Source: Oxalobacteraceae sp. CFBP 13730 (GTDB taxonomy: Bacteria > Pseudomonadota > Gammaproteobacteria > Burkholderiales > Burkholderiaceae_D). From it: 64,000 nt of DNA. Shown here piece by piece: positions 31,447 through 38,932 of the stretch. The position numbers and the translations under genes are program-made. The DNA lies in contig JACYUQ010000001.1 of the NCBI GenBank assembly GCA_014841835.1, positions 744,001 through 808,000 of the forward strand, read 5' to 3'. The notes under the pieces are model-generated. The model was not told where the DNA came from and did not search any database. It saw nothing but the letters and a program-made list of their open reading frames with translations. Within the stretch, counting starts at the first letter, position 1, and each line of letters starts with the position of its first letter.

Positions 31447-32309
31447 TGCATGGCTCTCCCAAGCAAGACAACACGCCGGTCTGGTTCATCACCGGCTGTT
31501 CAACCGGCCTGGGCCGCGCCCTGGCCGAACTGATCGTTCAGCGCGGCTGGCGCGTGGTCGCCACCGCGCGCGACAAGAACACCATCGCAGACATCGAACG
31601 CAGCGCCCCGGAGCGCGTACTCGCACTGTCTCTGGATGTCACGCGCCCTGCAGACATCGATGCAGCCGTTGCCGCGACGCGCTCAAGCTTCGGACGCATT
31701 GATGTCTTGGTCAACAACGCCGGCTACGGCTACCAGAGCACTGTCGAAGAAGGTGAAGAGGCAGAAATCCGTGCGCAGTTCGACACGAATGTCTTCGGCC
31801 TGTTTGCCATGACGCGGGCGGTCCTGCCCCTGATGCGCGAGCAGCGCAAGGGCAACATCCTCAATATCACCTCGGTCGCTGGCCTCATCGGTTATCCGGG
31901 GTCGGGCTACTACGCCGCTTCGAAGCATGCGGTCGAGGGCTGGTCAGACGCGCTGCGCGCCGAAGTGCTTCCGCTGGGGATTGGCGTCACCTGCGTCGAG
32001 CCCGGGCCGTTTCGCACCGATTGGGCGGGTCGCTCCCTGCGCCAGACAACGAGCGGGATTACCGATTACGCCGATACGGCGGCAAAGCGCCTGGCCGTCA
32101 CCAAAGAGACCAGCGGTGCCCAGGCAGGTGACCCGGTCAAGGCCGCGCAGGCCATGGTCACGATTGCGAACGGCGCCGACGCGCCACGGCATCTCGTGCT
32201 CGGCGCCTGGGGCTTCGATGCCGTTGTCGAGCGCCTGCAGGAACGCGTTCGCGACATTTCGATGCAGCGTGATCTGAGCGTGTCTGCCGACTTTGATGAC
32301 CGGGCATGA
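31446..32309 (+). CDS. Short-chain dehydrogenase/reductase (SDR)
   Basis: A 287-residue classical SDR oxidoreductase. The cofactor motif TGCSTGLG lies at residues 16-23. NNAGYGY and the catalytic SVAGLIGYPGSGYYAASKHAVEG (Ser, Tyr-x3-Lys) are intact. A basic residue at the end of beta-2 (VATARDKN) suggests NADP(H). The start overlaps the DUF3606 stop as TGATG. Substrate unknown. A RibD-like reductase follows 50 nt downstream and may share the transcript. Confidence 0.93.
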   Translation: MHGSPKQDNTPVWFITGCSTGLGRALAELIVQRGWRVVATARDKNTIADIERSAPERVLALSLDVTRPADIDAAVAATRSSFGRIDVLVNNAGYGYQSTVEEGEEAEIRAQFDTNVFGLFAMTRAVLPLMREQRKGNILNITSVAGLIGYPGSGYYAASKHAVEGWSDALRAEVLPLGIGVTCVEPGPFRTDWAGRSLRQTTSGITDYADTAAKRLAVTKETSGAQAGDPVKAAQAMVTIANGADAPRHLVLGAWGFDAVVERLQERVRDISMQRDLSVSADFDDRA

Positions 32310-32359
32310 CCCTTTTTAATTGACGAGCAACTTTCTCATGTCTCGTTTTGGAGAATCTA

Positions 32360-33046
32360 ATGAAACCCTATGTTATTTGCCACATGATGTCGTCCATCGA
32401 CGGACACGCACTGACCGATGGCTGGGATCGGCCCTTCAAAAAAGCTGCAGGTGAGCTGTATGAAAAGCTGGCCGCGAAGTTTGACTTCGATGGCTGGATT
32501 TGCGGCCGTACGACCATGGAAGAAATCGCGCATGGCGAAGGCTATCCGAAAGGGTTGGCAAAGGAGCCGATCCCACGTACGCCCTATTTCGCCAAGCGTG
32601 ACGCAAAAACCTACGCCATTGCCATCGATGGTCATGGCAAGGTTGCCTGGAAGAGCAATGAAGCACTCGACTCGCACGTGGTCGCGGTCCTGACAGAAGC
32701 CGTGTCGGACGACTATCTGGCCTATCTGCAGTCGATCGAGGTGTCGTATTTTTTCGCAGGCAAAACCGATATCGATCTGGCGCAGGTGGTTCAGACCCTG
32801 GGCGATGAACTGGGCACGAAGCGACTGATCGTCGAAGGCGGGCCGCACGTCAGCGGGTCCTTCGTCAACGCCGGTCTGGTCGATGAAGTCAGCGTGTTGA
32901 TACTGCCGCTGGTCGACGGGCGTGGCCATCATCCTGCGTCGTTTGAAGTTGCCGAAGAGGCCTGGAAGCAGCCGAGTTATCTGAAACTTGATTCGGCAGA
33001 GGTTCAGGACGGTGGCGGCGTGTGGCTGCGTTACAAGCGGTCGTGA
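32360..33046 (+). CDS. Dihydrofolate reductase-like (RibD C-terminal domain) protein
   Basis: A 228-residue single-domain protein of the RibD_C/bacterial bifunctional deaminase-reductase C-terminal family. Visible segments: CHMMSSIDGH at the N-terminus, GWICGRTTME, and the NADPH-binding LIVEGGPHVSGSFVNAGLVDEVSVLILP. It would be an NADPH-dependent reductase with unknown substrate. GGAG 7 nt upstream supports the ATG at 32360. Confidence 0.9.
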   Translation: MKPYVICHMMSSIDGHALTDGWDRPFKKAAGELYEKLAAKFDFDGWICGRTTMEEIAHGEGYPKGLAKEPIPRTPYFAKRDAKTYAIAIDGHGKVAWKSNEALDSHVVAVLTEAVSDDYLAYLQSIEVSYFFAGKTDIDLAQVVQTLGDELGTKRLIVEGGPHVSGSFVNAGLVDEVSVLILPLVDGRGHHPASFEVAEEAWKQPSYLKLDSAEVQDGGGVWLRYKRS

Positions 33047-33148
33047 TGCGTGCGGCGCGCGACGATCATTGATCAACGCGCGCCAGCGTTCGATCCACGG
33101 TCTGTCTGAATGGATCGAGGGTCTAAGGCCATCATTGCTGGCCAGGGA

Positions 33149-34297
33149 TCATGTGCTTCGCTTGCGAAGTCGCTTGCCCAGAGCGATTCCTGGCTTCTCG
33201 ATGTAGTGGTACGCCATGCCAGACAAGGCGAGAGTGACCAGCGCCAGCACCGCAACAAATATCCAGTACATTGGCACCGACATGTCAGCCGCGACATCTT
33301 TGCCGACAATAAGATTTATCGCCGCGAATAGCACGATGCCGTGGATTAAATAGATGCCGTAAGCGAGTTCGCCGAGCCTGTGAGACGTCGGTAACGAGAA
33401 CAGACCAAACATATCGGCACCGCCGGCAATCACGCAAAAGGCGGTGATCAGCGCGATACACGGCGCAATCTTCAGCAGATTATCGAATTGAAGGGCTGCA
33501 GCAAAGCAAAGCAGCACCAATACCGATGCCACCTTTTTTTCACAGAATCGCGTAAATCTCGGATCACGCACCAGATACGCGGCCAGGATGCCGCCTACAA
33601 ATACGGCTGCGAATCGAATATTCAATCCGATCCGCCAGCCGATGATGAGTGCTGCGACCGAGAGAAGCAGCAAGAGCCAACCTGGACGTTGCCCCACAGC
33701 CAGCGAAATCAACGGCAGCGCCAGATAGAAACACCACTCGTAACGAAGCGACCACGTCACGCCAGCCATCATGATCCAGGAATCTGTGTGCCCGTTAAGT
33801 GGCGCGGCGGTAGGAATGGTGAACAACAACCACTTCGCGGCGGCGAGGGAAATTGCCTGCGGGCTGTCGACGACGCGCCAGTCTGATAGATAGGCAACGG
33901 TTAAAAATACAAATATCAGGACGACATAATAAAGCGGCGCGATACGGAAAAAACGGCCGATGAAAAACGCTTTCCAGCCAAACCTGCACTCTCGCGCATT
34001 CAGTAGTTTGTCATAGAATAAAAAACTCGTAATCATGAAAAACATGAGAACGCTGGCCTGGCCGAGAGGTCCGTACAAATTTGGCCGAGGCACATCCCAT
34101 CTGCCTGTCTGGACTAATACGAACCACATGCACGCGTGGTGCAACATCACGAACAGTGCGAGATAGCCACGCAAACCATTGATCGTGGCAAACCGCATCG
34201 GTGGAGGACTTTTGTCTTCAAATACAAACGTGATTTTGATCGCCAAGAATGCCAACAGCGTCAAAGCGACAGCGAAGACAGGATTAGAAATATTCAT
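33149..34297 (-). CDS. Acyltransferase-3 family membrane protein
   Basis: A 382-residue integral membrane protein with about ten helices, matching the acyltransferase_3 (OafA-like) family that O-acetylates cell-surface polysaccharides. The motif region NGLRGYLALFVMLHHACMW carries the conserved His in the second helix, and FFIGRFFRIAPLYYV follows as usual. Its base composition is more AT-rich than the neighbours. The ATG at 34297 has no ribosome site and lies in the arm of a perfect 15-bp palindrome (34296-34330). A TTG at 34324 would extend the protein by nine residues within that palindrome. Confidence 0.88.
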   Translation of the reverse strand: MNISNPVFAVALTLLAFLAIKITFVFEDKSPPPMRFATINGLRGYLALFVMLHHACMWFVLVQTGRWDVPRPNLYGPLGQASVLMFFMITSFLFYDKLLNARECRFGWKAFFIGRFFRIAPLYYVVLIFVFLTVAYLSDWRVVDSPQAISLAAAKWLLFTIPTAAPLNGHTDSWIMMAGVTWSLRYEWCFYLALPLISLAVGQRPGWLLLLLSVAALIIGWRIGLNIRFAAVFVGGILAAYLVRDPRFTRFCEKKVASVLVLLCFAAALQFDNLLKIAPCIALITAFCVIAGGADMFGLFSLPTSHRLGELAYGIYLIHGIVLFAAINLIVGKDVAADMSVPMYWIFVAVLALVTLALSGMAYHYIEKPGIALGKRLRKRST

Positions 34298-34330
34298 ATA
34301 ATTGCAAAGTTGGCTACTTTGCAATTATAT
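34296..34330. promoter_or_regulatory. Perfect 15-bp inverted repeat over the acyltransferase start
   Basis: Arms ATATAATTGCAAAGT and ACTTTGCAATTATAT are separated by TGGCT. Each strand contains TATAAT in its arm. It overlaps the acyltransferase start codon, so it could be an operator, a bidirectional -10 region, or an mRNA hairpin that hides the start. Confidence 0.7.
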
Positions 34331-34543
34331 ATGGTGGCGTGATGCGATCGCCCTCCTCGACCTGCACCCCATCTTGCGCGAGCCTCCAGCCCGCGCTGAC
34401 CTTCAGTTGATCGCTTTTTGCCGGGAGAACACCATCTCGACACAGCCTCGCGCGAAGGTATGCCGGAAAACGCGGAAGGGTTTGCGCCGGGGTGACTCAA
34501 GTCAGCATGTGCAAGCCCCTGAAGCTTATGCAGGCCGTGAACC

Positions 34544-34996
34544 TCAGCGCTTTGCCTGCGGTTGCCTCACTACGTCATAGAAGTAACCTTGCCAAAACAC
34601 GACGATCTTTTCTCTCTCTTTTAAAAACGCTTCAGTACAGTCCAGGTCTACGACCGTGACGATGTCCGGCAAACCGAGACCGCCGACTCGGGCGTGATAG
34701 CCCTCACGGACGTACTTGGCTGCGTCATGGCGGCGACGCGTCAGTGCTGGCGCACGGCAAGGATCTCCATTGAACATGACGCTGTCACGCCCGACAACCA
34801 GGACCTTGCCCACCAGTGCCGCAGCTTGCTGATCAGTCAGCGAGGCGATGTCAGCCGAATCCAAGACTTTAGTCAGCGTCCATGTCCCAAGAATGTCGGC
34901 GTCCTTTTCTGGCTTCTTGGCATGCCCTGTATGGGCGACCAATGCCAACAGGGTAGTCATGGCGACCAATCTTCCAACGATGGGGAAAAGCGACAT
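34544..34996 (-). CDS. Exported protein of unknown function
   Basis: A 150-residue protein with an N-terminal signal peptide (cleavage likely near HTGHAKK). The mature part reads GTWTLTKVLDSADIASLTDQ, then VGKVLVVGRDSVMFNGDPC, and ends with DLDCTEAFLKEREKIVVFWQGYFYDVV. It has a lipocalin-like 'GTW' start and two Cys that could form a disulphide, but I do not recognise a named family. AAGGAG stands 7 nt before the ATG. A possible lysozyme C-terminal fragment lies 15 nt upstream on the same strand, so an immunity or inhibitor role is conceivable but unproven. Confidence 0.7.
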   Translation of the reverse strand: MSLFPIVGRLVAMTTLLALVAHTGHAKKPEKDADILGTWTLTKVLDSADIASLTDQQAAALVGKVLVVGRDSVMFNGDPCRAPALTRRRHDAAKYVREGYHARVGGLGLPDIVTVVDLDCTEAFLKEREKIVVFWQGYFYDVVRQPQAKR

Positions 34997-35011
34997 ATTC
35001 GGCTCCTTGGT

Positions 35012-35302
35012 TTATTGTTTTGCGATCGCGGCGGATTTGGCAGCTGCGTCAAACGGCGCACTCTCTTCTGCTCGGCGCGCAATCAGGCCTCGCGCCACCA
35101 CACTTCTACCGTTGACCCGTGCTGATGTCATCGTGCGAATTTGACGGGCGGCTTCAGCTAAACGGCCAGTGTCTACCAACGAGTACACGTTGCGTGTTCC
35201 GTGGACCCCTGCTGCGCTGACAGGCCTCTCCAGTTCCTCTTTGCTACAAGGGACCGGCGAGCGGTACGTGCGCGCGCAGTCGCCGGGTGGCGCGCAGGCC
35301 AA
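35012..35302 (-). pseudogene. Possible 5'-truncated lysozyme-like gene fragment
   Basis: A 96-codon open frame whose last 60 residues look protein-like: RPVSAAGVHGTRNVYSLVDT, then GRLAEAARQI and GLIARRAEESAPFD. The GLxxRRxxExxxF pattern recalls the C-terminal end of phage-type lysozymes. The first 20 codons are Cys/Pro-rich and probably not genuine. The region upstream belongs to the DUF4224-integrase module, so the gene may have been cut by insertion of that element. It is also possible that this is a chance frame. Confidence 0.35.
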
Positions 35303-35376
35303 GAAGCCGTTTCACAGCGCATGCTATGCCGGCCTGGTCGCCAGCGCTGGGCGAAATAGAAGTTGGAAAGGGTTTT

Positions 35377-35562
35377 ATGATGTTCGAAATGTTCTTGAGC
35401 TCCGACGAGATACACAGCATGACCGATCGAGTGCAGCGCCGCACGCAGGCGAAGATGCTGCGCGCGATGGGTATCGAATTCCGCCAGCGCGCCGACGGTA
35501 GCCTGGCCGTGCTGCGCTCGCACGTCGAGCAGCTGTTCGGGGTCTCGTCGGCGCCGACCTAG
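35377..35562 (+). CDS. DUF4224 domain protein (integrase-associated)
   Basis: A 61-residue protein matching DUF4224: MFLSSDEIHSMTDRVQRRTQAKMLRAMGIEF followed by GSLAVLRSHVEQLFG. Such small helix-turn-helix-like proteins are nearly always found just upstream of phage-type integrases and may act as excisionase or regulator. GGAAAGG lies 5 nt before the ATG. The integrase starts 43 nt downstream on the same strand. Confidence 0.82.
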   Translation: MMFEMFLSSDEIHSMTDRVQRRTQAKMLRAMGIEFRQRADGSLAVLRSHVEQLFGVSSAPT

Positions 35563-35605
35563 GCACGGAAGAAGACACTTACGGAACCGAACTGGGGAGC
35601 GATGA

Positions 35606-36655
35606 ATGCCGCGCGCGCGTAAGCCCGAGAATCAGGGCTTGCCGAAGCGCTGGCGCCTTGCCCATGGCTGCTACTACTACCAGGTGCCGCCCGGCCACGA
35701 GGCCGCATGGGACGGAAAGCAGACATTCCGGCTCGGCGCCAACCTGCCGGAGGCCTACAAGGTGTGGGCCGAGCGGCTGCAGGTGGTCGACCGGGCGAAG
35801 ACTTTCGCCGCCCTGCTCGATCGGTACGCGCTCGAGGTGATCTCGCTCAAGAGCGTGACGACCCAAACGCAGAACGCGTCGGCGATCAAGCCGGTGCGCG
35901 CTACGTTCGGCCCGATGGCCTTGGCCGACATCAAGCCGCGGCACGTGTATCAGTACGTCGATCGACGGGAGAAGAAAACGGCAGCGCGCCGGGAAATGGA
36001 ATTGCTGTCGCACGCGCTGACGAAGGCCGTCGAGTGGGGATACCTGGACCGCCACCCGTTCAAGGGCGAGGTCAGGCTAGAGGGGGAAAAGCCGCGCACG
36101 CGCTATGTAGAGGATTGGGAGATCGTCGAGTGCCTGTCGCTGGAGTCGCGCCGGAAGTCAGGCAGCGTGCTGGCGGCACAGGCCTATATCCGCCTGAAGC
36201 TGCTGACGGGTATGCGGCGCGGCGACATGCTCCGCCTGACGATGTCGGATTTGCAAGAGGATGGCATTTACGTCGAGCCCGGCAAGACGTCAGGGTCGAC
36301 TGGCAAGCGCATGGTGATCACCTGGTCGGACGAGCTGCGCGAAGCGGTGGCGACGGCCAAGGCGGCGCGGCCAGTGCCGCTGTCGCCGTACCTGTTCTGC
36401 ACCCTCACTGGCGAATGCTACTTCAAGGAGAACGGTCGGGCCGGGAGTTGGGAATCGCTCTGGCGTAACTTCATGGCTAGGGTGATGGAAGAAACGAGGG
36501 TGGCAGAGCACTTTACCGAGCACGATCTGCGCGCCAAGTGCGCCAGTGACGCCACCACCTTAGAGCACGCCCGCAGCTTGCTCGCCCATGCTGACAGCAA
36601 GATCACAGACCGCGTTTACAGGCGAAAGCCCGATTTAGTAAAACCACTCAGATAG
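35606..36655 (+). CDS. Tyrosine recombinase (phage-type integrase)
   Basis: A 349-residue integrase. The N-terminal part has an arm-type DNA-binding region (1-60) and a SAM-like core-binding domain (about 65-160). The catalytic domain has Arg in LLTGMRRGDMLRLT, the HxxR box in EHDLRAKCASD, the second His in SLLAHADSK, and the nucleophile Tyr in ITDRVYRRKP. It appears intact. It marks a mobile island that also holds DUF4224 and perhaps the convergent ATPase/DUF4325 operon on the right. tRNA-Ser at 38674 is a candidate target, but I could not find a duplicated tRNA end on the left. Confidence 0.93.
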   Translation: MPRARKPENQGLPKRWRLAHGCYYYQVPPGHEAAWDGKQTFRLGANLPEAYKVWAERLQVVDRAKTFAALLDRYALEVISLKSVTTQTQNASAIKPVRATFGPMALADIKPRHVYQYVDRREKKTAARREMELLSHALTKAVEWGYLDRHPFKGEVRLEGEKPRTRYVEDWEIVECLSLESRRKSGSVLAAQAYIRLKLLTGMRRGDMLRLTMSDLQEDGIYVEPGKTSGSTGKRMVITWSDELREAVATAKAARPVPLSPYLFCTLTGECYFKENGRAGSWESLWRNFMARVMEETRVAEHFTEHDLRAKCASDATTLEHARSLLAHADSKITDRVYRRKPDLVKPLR

Positions 36656-36667
36656 CAGTCGGTCCCA

Positions 36668-37183
36668 TCACATGCCGACTACTGAATGAGTACGTATACT
36701 GTCAAATTTTGCCAAAAACAAACTGTGTAACGCTTCAACAAGGAGGTGAACTTTTGCGTTTAGGCTCTGTAAACGCGGGTGTACTTGATCGCTAGGGATA
36801 CGTTCCTCGGTTTCAAAATACGACCCAGTAGCTAAGTCGTAAAGCTCCTCCCGATATCGCCTTATTACATCGGTATACAAACCAAGTTCACCATCAGCCT
36901 GCCGCTTTTCCAACCGCTCATGCATCAAATCTAAAGAGTGAAAGGCCATAACGACCTCCAGCTCAATTTTACGAGCCTCGTCGTCGCGCAACTTCATCCT
37001 GAAGTAGGACTCTAATTTCTCTATGAGAGTCTGAAGAACGTCTTCGATCGATGCAATTTCAGCTCGAAATTCTTTACGCTTTTCTCTGTTATTAGCTTGG
37101 CGGTTTGTGATGGCCCAGCCAAATATCGCGATACCCCATGCGACAGTCGGACCGTAGTCCTTGATGAAGTCACCGAATCCCAC
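36668..37183 (-). CDS. Small membrane-anchored protein of unknown function
   Basis: A 171-residue protein with one N-terminal membrane helix (about 11-26, GPTVAWGIAIFGWAITN), then a charged, largely alpha-helical cytoplasmic domain (ANNREKRKEFRAEIASIEDVLQ, LHERLEKRQADGELG). No catalytic motif is seen. Its ATG shares a base with the stop of the STAS-like gene, so the two are coupled. Low GC compared with flanking core genes. Confidence 0.75.
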   Translation of the reverse strand: MGFGDFIKDYGPTVAWGIAIFGWAITNRQANNREKRKEFRAEIASIEDVLQTLIEKLESYFRMKLRDDEARKIELEVVMAFHSLDLMHERLEKRQADGELGLYTDVIRRYREELYDLATGSYFETEERIPSDQVHPRLQSLNAKVHLLVEALHSLFLAKFDSIRTHSVVGM

Positions 37184-37518
37184 TAGCCGCGTGCAGGAAC
37201 TCGGGCCTGCGCTTCATCGATGTAACGCCATACGCGATCGCGATATGTCTTCAGTCCTGAGAGCACGGTAAGTCGAGCACGAAGATCGGGCGCTCGAAAA
37301 CCAGCAACGCGAACTAGCCCACCGAATGCCTCCTCTAAGAACGAGGAGCCGAAACCGACTGCACCATCCAGGTCAACGGCGACACTCTTCCCAGACTGCA
37401 AAGCAGGCACTAAAAATTCCTCGCGAAACCTTTGTCCAGACGCCGGTCCATCCTCAACATACCGACCTGAAGGCGTTTCACTGAACTGTTTGGCTATTGA
37501 TACGTTCATGATTTCCAT
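37183..37518 (-). CDS. STAS-like domain (DUF4325) protein
   Basis: A 111-residue protein. The segment SVAVDLDGAVGFGSSFLEEAFGGLVR is the DUF4325 signature, related to the STAS/anti-anti-sigma fold. Such proteins typically partner a GHKL ATPase, as here. AAGGAG sits 9 nt before the ATG at 37518, inside the end of the ATPase gene (41-nt overlap). Likely a phospho-switch or partner-binding module in a small signalling or defence cassette; function inferred only. Confidence 0.8.
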   Translation of the reverse strand: MEIMNVSIAKQFSETPSGRYVEDGPASGQRFREEFLVPALQSGKSVAVDLDGAVGFGSSFLEEAFGGLVRVAGFRAPDLRARLTVLSGLKTYRDRVWRYIDEAQARVPARG

Positions 37519-38542
37519 TCTCTTGCTCCTTACGGAACGGGATTGCCCACTGGACGAGTGTGCCCTGCAACGGTGAAGAATATTTGCGTCTACGAGGTGT
37601 GTCGTTGTCAGCATCATATTCAAACGCACCTTTTGAACTTATGATCGACAGGCCACCGCCCTTTAAGCTTTGCGAAAATTCTAACATTTCAGGCAACCCT
37701 TGGCCGCGCTCAGGTTGTAACGTGCTAGTACGCTTGCTCACGATTGCCGACTCGATAGTCCTGTCATCGTTATAGTGACGATGTCGGAAAAATTCAAGCC
37801 ACTCTGGTTTACGCTTCAGAGTGCCAGGTATGCCTTCCCCTACGTCATAGATTGCAACATACATACGGTCACCGCGAAACTGAGACAAAATCCACCATCG
37901 TCGAAGACCTGACGGCATTTCCGCTTCGGAGTAGCTCTTGTAGGCATGATGAACAGTGTTGACCACTGCCTCGTTAAGACAATCAGCGAAGAGCTCTTTC
38001 TGCGGATGTTCAATGCCCTTGATGATTGACAAAGTGACATCTTTAAAGCCTGACAGATCTGCTTTAGACCCGGAATAAAAGTGCCAGTAAGCAACCCTGT
38101 CGCTGTTGATTTCTTTGCGGTGGTTGAGGCCTAGCTTACTTAGTACTGAGAAATGCTGCAAGAGCTGTTCGACGACCTCATCATCTGGATAGTCACAAGT
38201 AATTTTGCGAGGGTATTTAGCGAGCCAGAGGTCAAGTCGTGCCAAAAAAACAAGAGTTCCACAAGGAAACATCTTCCTTGTGTTTTTGAAGCTTAGCTTT
38301 ACATTGCGCCCCAAAGCTAGAGCTACATCAACATCATCAAAAAAAGAGAAAAGGCCTTGCCTGCAAACTACATCTGTCAGACGAAAATTTTCTGGGGCTG
38401 CCTTTAAGAAGACGCGATTTTGCGATCTCTTGCGCGGACGATGTCGAATCTTAAGCCGACGACGAGCTAAGCTGACATGCCTTGGAACCCGTAAGGAACG
38501 ACGCTCTAGATAAGTTCTTTGATGATGCGATAGTCTTTTCAT
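37478..38542 (-). CDS. GHKL-type ATP-binding protein (histidine-kinase-like ATPase)
   Basis: A 354-residue protein. The N-terminal 50 residues are strongly basic. The ATPase core has an N-box (LNEAVVNTVHHAY, 189-201), the G1 box DVGEGIPG (233-240) and a G2-like GQGLPEM (280-286). No HisKA dimerisation domain or phospho-acceptor His box is visible, so it resembles anti-sigma-factor-type or MORC/Hsp90-like ATPases rather than a sensor kinase. It heads a three-gene operon with the DUF4325 protein and the membrane protein. Base composition is AT-rich, which suggests horizontal transfer with the integrase next door. Confidence 0.82.
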   Translation of the reverse strand: MKRLSHHQRTYLERRSLRVPRHVSLARRRLKIRHRPRKRSQNRVFLKAAPENFRLTDVVCRQGLFSFFDDVDVALALGRNVKLSFKNTRKMFPCGTLVFLARLDLWLAKYPRKITCDYPDDEVVEQLLQHFSVLSKLGLNHRKEINSDRVAYWHFYSGSKADLSGFKDVTLSIIKGIEHPQKELFADCLNEAVVNTVHHAYKSYSEAEMPSGLRRWWILSQFRGDRMYVAIYDVGEGIPGTLKRKPEWLEFFRHRHYNDDRTIESAIVSKRTSTLQPERGQGLPEMLEFSQSLKGGGLSIISSKGAFEYDADNDTPRRRKYSSPLQGTLVQWAIPFRKEQENGNHERINSQTVQ

Positions 38543-38617
38543 CGGCGCGGCAAAGATTCCGGTAGGAAACGACCTAGTCTAAACTATAGTACAGCCCACA
38601 TCTATAGTATTTGCACC

Positions 38618-38650
38618 AAAAAAAATCCCCCAAGTTGGAGGATTTTTCTT
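38618..38650 (-). terminator. Rho-independent terminator after tRNA-Ser
   Basis: On the minus strand, AATCCTCC and GGGGGATT form a stem (one G-T pair) around a short loop, followed by eight T residues. It begins 24 nt past the tRNA 3' end. Confidence 0.85.
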
Positions 38651-38673
38651 AACCATATCAAACGGTTGCAACT

Positions 38674-38764
38674 TGGCGGAGAGAGGGGGATTCGAACCCC
38701 CGGTAGGCTATGAACCTACACACGCTTTCCAGGCGTGCGACTTAAACCACTCATCCATCTCTCC
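38674..38764 (-). tRNA. tRNA-Ser (anticodon GGA)
   Basis: A 91-nt class II tRNA with encoded CCA. The acceptor GGAGAG pairs with CTCTCC, the anticodon loop is CTGGAAA (GGA at 38730-38728), a long variable arm is present, and the T-loop is GTTCGAATC. A promoter-like TATAAT lies upstream and a terminator downstream. It borders the integrase island. Confidence 0.97.
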
Positions 38765-38798
38765 AGATGGTCGACGTGAGCATTCCACGAAGCCGCTC

Positions 38799-38826
38799 AT
38801 TATAACAACAATTCCTGGTAGTACAA
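38799..38826 (-). promoter_or_regulatory. Likely sigma-70 promoter of tRNA-Ser
   Basis: Minus strand: TTGTAC, 16-nt spacer, TATAAT, about 35 nt upstream of the tRNA-Ser 5' end. The -10 box is perfect and the -35 is moderate. Confidence 0.6.
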
Positions 38827-38932
38827 GACCGACCTGACAACCACAGGGCAAGCCCCTTTCCAGTACCACCTCTGAATGGTATCGTTGCCGGCTGGCCTGC
38901 CCATCCGGCACGCTACCCGCAACGGATACGTC

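Noticed and set aside
35377-38674. tRNA-Ser as proven attachment site of the integrase island
   Set aside because: I could not find a copy of the tRNA 3' end on the left side, and a normal terminator still follows the tRNA.
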